DNA of 64,000 nucleotides from Ignavibacteria bacterium (GTDB lineage: Bacteria > Bacteroidota > Ignavibacteria > Kapaibacteriales > UBA4661): the NCBI GenBank assembly GCA_014654705.1, contig JACVZY010000010.1:26290-90289 (forward strand), in the 5' to 3' direction. Below the pieces are notes generated by a model. It worked only from the letters and a program-made list of their open reading frames with translations, did no database searches and was not told the DNA's origin. Numbering within the stretch: the stretch's first letter is position 1; the number at the start of each line of letters is the position of its first letter. The position numbers and the translations under genes were made by a program. Below, one piece after another: positions 51,780-59,573 of the stretch.

Positions 51780-53357
51780 TTATTTGGATTCAGAAAGTAA
51801 CTCAAACTGCGGAATGCCTGTAGAATCTTGCTTTGTGGATAATTGCGCAAAAGGAATCATATCGGGGGGAATAGGAATCGTCTCGCCATTTTTCATGTAT
51901 TTCAAAATATCACCTATCACGTTGCGCCCAATGTAGGGTTCGAGGGCTTTGGCGAAGATTTGGTCAATAATCACGGTGCCGGAATGTTGTTGCACGATAT
52001 CGCGTAAGGCGGTTGCAAAATCATGTTTGCCGCCAGTGTTCTTGCGGATTTCGTTTGCCCAGATGTGGGCGAGGATGTCGCCTCGATAATATGGTAATTT
52101 CTTGATTACGATATTTCGGGCAAAATACTTTTGGATAGAATCAGCCGCGATATTTTTATATTGCGATTGGCAATATGATGAAATCATAGTATTACAGTCT
52201 TTCAGGTATTCTGTGCGAGTAACGATGCCCTTTTCCAGCATGATATGTCGTGCCAAATAATCCGTAAAACCCTCAAGTGCGCAATAACCAAACCCTGAAA
52301 AATCCTGCTCCGGGAATCGCTCAGCGCTCATCCATTTATGAAGCATCTCGTGGGTAAATAAATACTTGCCTGAATAATTGAGTTGTTCTCGTTTTTGGGA
52401 GAAAAAACCGACAAAACCATTGGTATTGGCAAAGCCTATGACTCCAGTTTCTTCGTCTTGGGGTGCAAGGACAACAGGAATGAGGGTTGTTAAAAAACTC
52501 AACGGAGAAGTATCCTGCCAAAAATGAACGCTGCCCTCTGCAATTCTTTGTAATTCTTGAGAAAACACGCTGTTGCGCGAACTAAATTCCCCCGTTGTGG
52601 CAAGATAAATATGTTGATTTTGACCGATTGTCCATGAGCTAATGCTGCACTTGCTCGTATCTCGACTGCAAATGGTCATGCTACGAAGAATATCTTTAGC
52701 GGAAATATGTAAGAGTTGGCGAGGTTGATTTGCGCCAAAAGAATTCGCAAAACGCCATGTACTATCAGTTTGCCATTCGATGCTGATAGACTTTCTGGTG
52801 TGGAAACTACCATCTTCAAGCCATTCTGTTGGCAAGGCGAATAAAGACGCATTTTCCAAATAACAATAGTTTTTGGTGAATATCGCAGGGAAACGCCACG
52901 TTAAATCTTGCTGGTCTGAAATAATCGAATCTTGAATGATAAAGTATTGAAGATGAATGGTCTGGCGAGGTTTGTGATGTATTTCCCAAAATTGTGAATC
53001 GCCGATACGTGTAATGGTTGTGCCAGTACTGAGTGTGCGAATTGATCGGGTAAGATAAGCGTGAGGATTGCAAGAGCCACATGGTACGAAGCCAACAAAA
53101 GTTTGTGATGTGTCGGAAGTCTTGAACAACGCATCAACGCTGAGAATAATATGACTCTGTAAACTGAACGGTCGTATAATATATTTTGCTAAAAACCCTG
53201 AATCAAGCCTAGAATGCACACCTGTATGCAAGATTAAATTGTTTGTTTCCTGCAATAATAATGTATGTAAAGCATTGTTACCTTGATCTTGTGCCATCGT
53301 ATTACTTGAGAGTACCTGCATTAATACCAATATTGAAATCCAAAGAGAATACTTCAT
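51780..53357 (-). CDS. M61-like zinc metallopeptidase, exported
   Basis: A 525-residue protein from the ATG at 53357 (MKYSLWISILVLMQVLSSNTMAQ, a signal peptide); codons further upstream lie in a dispersed repeat. The zinc motif HExxH is HEMLH at 336-340 in LFTHEMLHKWMSAERF, and the third ligand is expected in GYCALEGFTDYLARHIMLEKG, about 25 residues on, as in M61 glycyl aminopeptidases. The N-terminal half is beta-rich and less conserved. The composition is more AT-rich than nearby housekeeping genes. It seems intact, although it is embedded in a decaying tract. Confidence 0.75.
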   Translation of the reverse strand: MKYSLWISILVLMQVLSSNTMAQDQGNNALHTLLLQETNNLILHTGVHSRLDSGFLAKYIIRPFSLQSHIILSVDALFKTSDTSQTFVGFVPCGSCNPHAYLTRSIRTLSTGTTITRIGDSQFWEIHHKPRQTIHLQYFIIQDSIISDQQDLTWRFPAIFTKNYCYLENASLFALPTEWLEDGSFHTRKSISIEWQTDSTWRFANSFGANQPRQLLHISAKDILRSMTICSRDTSKCSISSWTIGQNQHIYLATTGEFSSRNSVFSQELQRIAEGSVHFWQDTSPLSFLTTLIPVVLAPQDEETGVIGFANTNGFVGFFSQKREQLNYSGKYLFTHEMLHKWMSAERFPEQDFSGFGYCALEGFTDYLARHIMLEKGIVTRTEYLKDCNTMISSYCQSQYKNIAADSIQKYFARNIVIKKLPYYRGDILAHIWANEIRKNTGGKHDFATALRDIVQQHSGTVIIDQIFAKALEPYIGRNVIGDILKYMKNGETIPIPPDMIPFAQLSTKQDSTGIPQFELLSESK

Positions 53358-53395
53358 AAAACAAAAAAAATGCTCGCCAATTTTTTTAGAACGGA

Positions 53396-53480
53396 CAAAA
53401 CTACGAAAAAAAAAAGCCACCCCCTGCAAATCCAATGACCGGGAACGCAAAAGCAATGACCGAGCGGTTTGCACAGAATG
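53396..53480. repeat. Dispersed repeat, copy 1
   Basis: Shares with 57335-57455 the series CAAATCCAATGACCGGGAA, GCAAAAG-AATGACCGAG and CGGTTTGCACAGAA, same orientation, about 85% alike by eye. Lies just upstream of the M61-like gene start. Confidence 0.7.
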
Positions 53481-53520
53481 AAAAAAATGTCATGAGAAAT
53501 AAACGCCGAATGATAGAATA

Positions 53521-53573
53521 ATGGGCAATTGTCCGGCAAAACAACACATTGTTTTTACCTGACAGTTGCCCAT
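53521..53573. repeat. Long imperfect inverted repeat
   Basis: Arms ATGGGCAATTGTC (53521-53533) and GACAGTTGCCCAT (53561-53573), pairing over 13 positions with one G-T, plus an inner AACAA/TTGTT pair. It lies between the LivJ-like stop and the dispersed repeat; a terminator without T tract or the end of a mobile element are both possible. Confidence 0.55.
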
Positions 53574-53607
53574 GATTATTGGTCATACTCTTTTTTTACA
53601 CTATCGC

Positions 53608-54939
53608 TCAGGGAAACGCTACCGTTCCGGCTTCTATAAACTTTCCGCCAGTAATGCGCCAGATGACATAGTTTCCATGCGAAACATCACCCTTCGTGTT
53701 AAAATCCACCGGACCGCTTGCACCCTCGTAGTTGATGGCTTTGCCTTGCTTGATGAGTGCGGCAGCTTTAGCGAACTCGCCGACATTCACCACGACCGCT
53801 CCTTTGCTTGCGCGAGAGATAGCGGGCATTTGCTTGGCAATATCGGCGGGTTTCGCCGAGTTCGCTTTAAGTGCGGCTAAAGCAAACGTGTAGATGGCAT
53901 CATAGCTCGTCGCAGCGTAGGAATTGGTTGATTCTGCTTCCAACATATTTGCCAGTGTACTATTTGCTAAGTCGGACATATCCGCGCTGCGCTGGCTATA
54001 TTTCTTGAACTTCGCAGCAAATGTATCGTAATTAGCATATTTCGCAGGATGCACATAGGAAAGTCCCTCCATCCCTTCAATAAGCGAAGGCTCTACCGCA
54101 ATCACAAAATCATTGTTGTAATTGCCGTCGCAACCAAAAAGGAACGGCTTGTAATCAGCGTTAAAATATCCTTTGGAGTCGCTAAGAATCTTGCCGCCGT
54201 CGTTGTCGTAGCTGATAACATAAATCGCCGCAGGCTTCTTCGCGTAAAGCGAATCGAGTTTTGCCTTAAAACTGAACGTGTCGTATGAAGCAATATCCGG
54301 ATAAGACACCGATGCGCGTACCTTGCCGCCTGCTTTCTCAAACGTTTTGGTGAATGCCTGCGCAAGCGCCGAGCCGTAAGCGTTATTGATGGCAATGATA
54401 CCGACACTTTTGAGCTTTTTCTTGAACAAAACGTCAGCGGCAACATGGGCTTGAAAAATATCGGACGGAATCGTTCGCCAGACCAAGTTTTTATCGGCAA
54501 CCTCGCTAATGCGGGGCGACGAAGAAGCTGCCGTCATCAGCATAACCCCTTTGGCAACGGCTATGCGTGCGGCTCTTAGCGTATTGGCTGAACCACTCCC
54601 CGATACGATACAGACAGCACCTTCACGAATAAGTTCGTGGATAGTGCTATCCATATTGGCAGCATCTTTGTCTTTGCCATAGCGTACCGATAGGACGAGA
54701 TTTTTTCCACCAACGCCGCCAGCAGCATTGATTTCTTCAACCGCCATACGCATACTGCGCACAGACGACACGCCGGACGGCGTAGCAGCACCCATCGAAA
54801 CGCCAATAATAATGCTGTCTTTAGGACTACTCTCCGGCGAGAGCGGATGCGCCAGCGCAACATTGAAGCGCAGGGAACAAGTGAGGGCACAAATACCCAA
54901 GAGGAAAGATGATAACGATGAGCGTTGCATAACACACAT
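53608..54939 (-). CDS. LivJ-type periplasmic substrate-binding protein
   Basis: A 443-residue type 1 periplasmic binding protein. A signal peptide (SFLLGICALTCSLRFNVALAHP) is followed by the family opening IIIGVSMGAATPSGVSSVRSMRMAVEEINAAGGVGGKNL, the two Rossmann lobes (GAVCIVSGSGSANTLRAARIA; KKLKSVGIIAINNAYGSALAQAF) and a C-terminal domain. Relatives bind branched-chain amino acids, amides or urea for ABC uptake. No permease or ATPase genes are nearby, so either they are elsewhere or the protein works as a sensor or scavenger. MQRSS at 54930 is an equally good start. Confidence 0.87.
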   Translation of the reverse strand: MCVMQRSSLSSFLLGICALTCSLRFNVALAHPLSPESSPKDSIIIGVSMGAATPSGVSSVRSMRMAVEEINAAGGVGGKNLVLSVRYGKDKDAANMDSTIHELIREGAVCIVSGSGSANTLRAARIAVAKGVMLMTAASSSPRISEVADKNLVWRTIPSDIFQAHVAADVLFKKKLKSVGIIAINNAYGSALAQAFTKTFEKAGGKVRASVSYPDIASYDTFSFKAKLDSLYAKKPAAIYVISYDNDGGKILSDSKGYFNADYKPFLFGCDGNYNNDFVIAVEPSLIEGMEGLSYVHPAKYANYDTFAAKFKKYSQRSADMSDLANSTLANMLEAESTNSYAATSYDAIYTFALAALKANSAKPADIAKQMPAISRASKGAVVVNVGEFAKAAALIKQGKAINYEGASGPVDFNTKGDVSHGNYVIWRITGGKFIEAGTVAFP

Positions 54940-55076
54940 AAAAAAATGAAATAAAATACCGTCAGTGATAACCTTTTCCCGATGGTTGAACGGTATGAAT
55001 CAGCAAGCAATAAAAGGGACACGGTTGGCAAGCACGGTATCCCACTTCAAGCAAAGGTATGAAAAATAATACTCTT

Positions 55077-56147
55077 TTACAAGTGCACGTTTAGGGAGAA
55101 GCGATGAACATCGCCCGGCATTCCCAGCGAAGTTAAGGCATAATCGAAGGTAAATTTGTCGAGTGCAATCTCCACCCCGCCGGAAAAGCCTGCCAAGCGT
55201 GGCTGTGCATCAGCCGCAATCTCGCGACGGCGCTGGTTGTCATAGCCAATCCGGACACGCACGGCGCTTCCAAAGTAAAATTCGCCACCAATAGCAAAAT
55301 TCAAAAAGCGGTCAGTGAATACTGGTACATTATCAGCAAGGCGAGTGAGTGTAAGATTCAGCAGAAGTGGCAGCCCGTGCAAACGGTGGTTCACTCCCAA
55401 GCGCACATCAAGCGGTAATGCCTCTTGTACGCCATTGACCGTTGCTATTTGCGCTCCGGTATTTAAGACCGAAAGCCCGATGTTCACATTCGCTTGTTCA
55501 CATTCGCTTTCGGAATGCGGTAGAGCATACCTGCATCAACAGCGATGGCAGCAGCAGAGACATTATCAAGCCGATTGTTGATATATTTCACAGCAACGCC
55601 GTAGTACCAGTTAGAATCTAACTCATTGGCATATGCAAGGGAAATAGCCACATCTCCAGCACCAACACTGCTTCCGGCGGGAGAACCATTAAGGTCGAGT
55701 CGTTGGAATGTGCCGTAGTTCACATAATTCACGCCCACCGCGGCCGAACCCTTTGCTGCGGGAGAACTCGACTGCACACCAAGCGTTTGCAAAGACGTGT
55801 TATAAACCGCAAAGCCGGAGTTGATGTCCTGCACGTGCTTGAAAAAAGTAACGCTCAGTTGGTTGTCTTCCGCGCTGGCGATAGCTGCGGGATTGTAGAA
55901 CAGTGCAGTGGGGTCATCGTGAACAGCCACAAATGAGCCAGCAAGGGGCAGCCGCGCGCGCACTTGCGTCATTCCGCAGGAATGAGTATAAACCTCGTTG
56001 AACTTGGGCGAAGGTAGATGTTGTAAAAAGAAGGCTTGCGAGCAGAACAAGCAGAACAATCACAGCACTGTGGCTGTGATAGGCAGAGGCAAACGACGGA
56101 GAAGCAGGCACAGAAGCAAGACGAGGCGATATACGGTTCTTCAGCAT
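55077..56147 (-). pseudogene. porQ-like gene broken by two frameshifts
   Basis: Three frames together spell one PorQ/PorV-type barrel protein: signal and QVQRGLYSFLRNDASARAAA (frame A, from ATG 56147), LAGSFVAVHDDPTALFYNPAAIASA to MLYRIPKANVN (frame B), and IGLSVLNTGAQIATVNG to DVHRFSLNVHL (frame A again). The first break is one extra base in the G4 run at 55945-55948 (CCCC in the coding strand). The second is a 14-bp tandem duplication at 55482-55509. Net change is +15, so the outer parts are in the same frame but stops intervene. PorQ belongs to the T9SS outer-membrane attachment machinery. Read errors cannot be excluded for the G run. Confidence 0.82.
55482..55509. repeat. 14-bp tandem duplication in porQ-like gene
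   Basis: GTTCACATTCGCTT at 55482-55495 and again at 55496-55509. Removing one copy joins PKANVN directly to IGLS in frame. Confidence 0.92.
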
Positions 56148-56283
56148 AGTACATCCGAAAAAATGAAACAACGAAGATTATCCAGCAATATCAGCAGGAA
56201 CAAGAATCTGAATTGCTGAGAATCAATGGCGCATACGCTCAAGAATGGGATAGTGAAATAAAATTTTTGTTGAGGCTGGTAGA

Positions 56284-56621
56284 TTATGGTTTGGCAGTTT
56301 TACTGATGTTTGTCGCAAATGTTGTTTTACCGTCAATATCTACAAATTCGATGTACACGCGCGACTGAGAAATTGCAATGTAATGAAATCCGCCGTTTGT
56401 GGTAGCAAAAATTGTATTCGCACAATAGGCAGTATTTCGTGCTTCGCCTCCGCCGCCTGAAATCATGCAGTAGAAGCGGTCTTCAGGCGATTTGAGATAT
56501 TGCAAATCGTGGTCGTGTCCGTTAATGTACAAATCTACGCTATATTCATCTAAAAGCGGCTTGATGGCGCGTATCATGTACTCTTGGTCGCCATAGCCTC
56601 CGTGAGAACTGATGACCAATC
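56284..56621 (-). pseudogene. C-terminal fragment of a calcineurin-like (acid phosphatase) phosphoesterase
   Basis: About 111 codons reading VISSHGGYGDQEYMIRAIKP and LLDEYSVDLYINGHDHDLQYLKS, the metal-binding HGG and GHDH region of TRAP/purple-acid-phosphatase-like enzymes, to a normal C-terminus at 56284. The first two-thirds of the enzyme are missing; at about 56620 the sequence changes to an M16 peptidase in another frame. Only a non-standard TTG could start it. A deletion has joined two unrelated genes. Confidence 0.78.
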
Positions 56622-57084
56622 GGCAACAATGTCAAGCGCAGTTGCCAGTACCGACAAGCTATCGGTAGGAATCTGTATTTGATAGACCGTTTCGTCAGCG
56701 TTTGTGTGAACACCGAAGCTCATTCCCCGGGCTTCCAGATATTTCACCACCGCTTGTTTGGGAAATCGCTTTGAACCATTAAATGCCAAATGCTCAAGAA
56801 AGTGTGCTAAACCGCGCTGGTCATTATCTTCAAGGAGTGAACCGGCATTGACCACGAGACGTATTTCAGCGCGGCGCTCCGGCTTGGAATTATGAGCGAG
56901 ATAACAACGCAAGCCGCTCGAAAGAGTAAACGTGCGAATATCCTGTGGCAAATGGAATGCACCTTCAGAAGCAGATTTTTCTTGTGCGAATAGTTTGATT
57001 TCACAACACGGAGAGCAAATTACCGTGAAGAGGGTAAAAGAAAGGAAAAATTACGGTTCTTACTGCTTTGCTTTTTTGAAGCAT
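56622..57084 (-). pseudogene. N-terminal fragment of an active-type M16 zinc peptidase
   Basis: Encodes LPQDIRTFTLSSGLRCYLAHNS and the intact zinc motif in GLAHFLEHLAFNGSKRFP (HxxEH), then NADETVYQIQIPTDSLSVLATALDIVADW, where it breaks into the phosphoesterase fragment. The natural start appears to be the ATG at 57084 (MLQKSKAVRTVIF), but the signal peptide shifts frame near the T/A runs at about 57041-57056, after which FLSFTLFTVICSP leads to the mature part. So it is both frameshifted and 3'-truncated. Confidence 0.72.
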
Positions 57085-57334
57085 AATGGTATTAATGTGG
57101 TATGTGTAGAACGACGAAGGGAACATCGTTATAAATACACCGATAGTTTACGTCATTTTATCCATATCGCGCAGCATATACTGCACGGTGAGGCTGTTAC
57201 GGAGTTCTTCGACCATAGAGAGAACAAAAAAATGGTTGAATGAAAAAATAGCAACGAGCATCAAACAAAGACCACAAGAGAGAGAACTTGTACCCGACAT
57301 GATGAAAAATATAACTGCACTTTTTTACGACACG

Positions 57335-57455
57335 CAAAAGTACGGAAAAAGAGCCATACCCTACAAATCCAATGACCGGGAATGCAAAAGTAATGACCGA
57401 GAGCAAAAAGTAATGACCGAGACCCCCAAAGTAATGTCCGAGCGGTTTGCACAGA
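57335..57455. repeat. Dispersed repeat, copy 2, with tandem units
   Basis: Matches 53396-53480 but carries two additional internal units of AAAGTAATGACCGAG type (about 57389, 57408 and 57428). The tandem arrangement resembles the multiple binding sites at the ends of some insertion sequences, but no transposase gene is present. Confidence 0.7.
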
Positions 57456-57702
57456 AGAAATATTTTGTTAGGAGATGTGGCAATAAAAATAAGCGCCTAT
57501 TGCACGAAAGGGGAACAATGTCACAGAAAATGGAGGAAGAGTAGGAACTCCCGACTGATGTGCGAGAAACCCGCGTTCTTTTTTGCATTTTTCCGTAGAT
57601 TTGTAACCTTACACAACAATGAATATCTGAAGCTACTTATTCCCTTTCGGACGTCAGCAGAAAATTTCTGTATTGCTTTTCACTATTTTGCAACAACCCC
57701 TT

Positions 57703-58049
57703 ATGCTGAAACCTCTCAAAACCGCTTTGCTTCTTGCGCTGACTGCAAGTGTTCTGACAAGTTACTCAGTTGTGCGTCTGCACCACGTAGGACGGATGTA
57801 CCCGCCTGTATCGGCAATAGATGTAGTCTAGACCAGCACGACTTAAAAAACGTTCAATATGAGTTTATTGGAGAAGTAACGGTAATATACGTTTCTGTTT
57901 GGTGGGCAAACTGTGCCGAACGTCACGTCGTAGAGCAGTCGCAAAGACGTGGTGCAAACGCGGTGATTATTGGTGATGCTCGTATTGTTGGGTACGACAA
58001 CGGTTCTGACGGTTTTTCACTTACTGACCGCCTCATCCGTTACAAATAA
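57703..58049 (+). pseudogene. Decayed paralogue of the small lipoprotein at 59142
   Basis: From the ATG at 57703 it reads MLKPLKTALLLALTASVLTSYS and VVRLHHVGRMYPPV, then IDVV followed by TAG at 57829. The next frame continues LKNVQYEFIGEV and RRGANAVIIGDARIVGYDN to 58049. This parallels the intact protein at 59142 (VVRLHHVGRMYPPV ... KYEFMGEILL ... LRGANAVIIGEM). The lipobox Cys of the intact copy is Tyr here. So: a stop/frameshift plus loss of the lipidation site. The stretch 57085-57702 before it holds the repeat and no gene. Confidence 0.82.
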
Positions 58050-58152
58050 CGTGTAACCTTTGCTCAGGCAAGTGCTTCTTTTAGATAATACTGCCTCACC
58101 GCATTTTGAGTTTCCATAACACTTTTGTTCATCCACTTCATGGAGTATTCTC

Positions 58153-59088
58153 GTGAAACTGTTACTACAAAATCGCTACGTCTATGTCTATCTGGGGATA
58201 TATATATTCACCTTAGTCTTAATGCAGATGTTCCTGAATTATTCGGTAGAAAATTCCGTCGCCGTTTTTGTAATATTCGGCATGGGCTTTACCGGTCTCG
58301 CCTATACACTGACCCGAAATATTCTACCTGAAACAACTGCATCAAAACCATTTGCTCGTAATGAATTTTGGGGCATAGCCCTTTTGATATTGTGGGTCAT
58401 TTTGTATCTAACAGTGTGGAAGAAATATTTTAATGGAATGGCAGGAAACAGCGCTTCTTTAGAAAGTGCGTTCAATCTTGTAGGCAAGCTGCTCACATTC
58501 GTGTTGGTTCCTTTTTTATTCTACAAATTCGCTTATCGGTTTCAGCCCGCAGAGATGGGATTTACCAATAATATGCGCAGTCTGCTGAAGCCTCGCTATA
58601 TTATTCTGTTTGCCGTCATGGCTGTGCTTATTCTGACGTTCCAACTTTTTGCAGGCAATGGCGCGAAACCTATCCGCCAAGGGGTGTATGACCTTTATCA
58701 GCTAAGCATCGCTATACCGTTCAGTTTTGTATGGTTGTTTTTTGAGGTCGGGCTTGTGGAGGAGTTTTTCTATCGGGTGGTGTTGCAAAGCAGAATGAAA
58801 GCTCTTACCGGCTCTGCTGTCGGAGGAATAGTTGTCAGTGGTTTGCTATTTGGACTCTCTCATGCGCCGGGTCTGTATTTACGCGGAGCGGGAGTACTTG
58901 ATGGTTTGGGAACTGAGCCGAGCTTGTTAGCGGCTGTTGGGTATTCAATTGTTACCCTATCGTGTGCCGGCTTTTTTCTCGGTGTGATTTGGGAACGTAC
59001 CCGAAATCTTTGGCTGATTTGTGCAATTCACGGCGTTGTTGATTTATTGCCATTTGTCCCGAAATTCATAGCATTATGGTCTATCTAA
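58153..59088 (+). CDS. CPBP-family intramembrane metalloprotease
   Basis: A 311-residue protein with about eight membrane segments, from a GTG start at 58153. The CPBP (Abi/Rce1-like) active-site motifs are present: Glu203-Glu204 and Arg208 in LVEEFFYRVVLQ, His237 in FGLSHAPG and His293 in AIHGVVD. Relatives cleave prenylated or membrane proteins, or protect against self-made bacteriocins. It sits between the decayed and intact copies of a small lipoprotein gene, which suggests a local duplication spanning its position. The nearby C39 remnant hints at a past peptide-export locus, but that link is speculative. Confidence 0.87.
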   Translation: MKLLLQNRYVYVYLGIYIFTLVLMQMFLNYSVENSVAVFVIFGMGFTGLAYTLTRNILPETTASKPFARNEFWGIALLILWVILYLTVWKKYFNGMAGNSASLESAFNLVGKLLTFVLVPFLFYKFAYRFQPAEMGFTNNMRSLLKPRYIILFAVMAVLILTFQLFAGNGAKPIRQGVYDLYQLSIAIPFSFVWLFFEVGLVEEFFYRVVLQSRMKALTGSAVGGIVVSGLLFGLSHAPGLYLRGAGVLDGLGTEPSLLAAVGYSIVTLSCAGFFLGVIWERTRNLWLICAIHGVVDLLPFVPKFIALWSI

Positions 59089-59141
59089 TCGCTCGAATCC
59101 ACGTTGTTCCTATTCTTCATTTTTTTGCACCAAAAACGATT

Positions 59142-59498
59142 ATGCACACACTTCTCAAAGTCGCTCTTATCCTTGCTTTCAGCGCAAGTGCTCTCACAAG
59201 CTGTGCCGTTGTGCGTCTGCACCACGTCGGGCGAATGTATCCGCCTGTGCAGACGATAGATGTGGTCTATGCGGAAAAAGATGTGAAGTCGCCGAAGTAT
59301 GAATTTATGGGCGAGATTCTGCTCGAAACAACCGAAAGCGTGATTACGCCAGAGATGGAGCAGCAAATGATTTTTGAAGCAAGATTGCGTGGCGCAAACG
59401 CCGTGATAATCGGCGAAATGGATGCCCGTTTTGCTTCGCCGCCCGGACCGGAATGGACGATTCGCACCGTGCGAGCGCGATTGGTTCGCTATCAGTAA
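59142..59498 (+). CDS. Small lipoprotein of unknown function
   Basis: A 118-residue lipoprotein from the ATG at 59142: MHTLLKVALILAFSASALTSC gives a signal peptide with lipobox (LTSC), followed by VVRLHHVGRMYPPVQTIDVV and a small alpha/beta domain with KYEFMGEILLET and LRGANAVIIGEMDARF. The GANAVI pattern is seen in many short bacterial lipoproteins with a heavy-metal-binding-like or YdgH-like fold, but I make no firm family call. A broken paralogue lies at 57703. It begins 53 bases after the CPBP gene and is followed by a terminator. Confidence 0.8.
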   Translation: MHTLLKVALILAFSASALTSCAVVRLHHVGRMYPPVQTIDVVYAEKDVKSPKYEFMGEILLETTESVITPEMEQQMIFEARLRGANAVIIGEMDARFASPPGPEWTIRTVRARLVRYQ

Positions 59499-59510
59499 AG
59501 ATGACAAATG

Positions 59511-59554
59511 AAAACCCCACAAGATGCACTGCGCCTTGTGGGGGTTTTACTTTT
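59511..59554 (+). terminator. Terminator between the lipoprotein and htpG
   Basis: AAAACCCCACAAG (59511-59523) pairs with CTTGTGGGGGTTTT (59535-59548, one bulged G), then ACTTTTATT. Suitable for both converging genes. Confidence 0.85.
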
Positions 59555-59573
59555 ATTCGAGAGAGCCGTTTGG

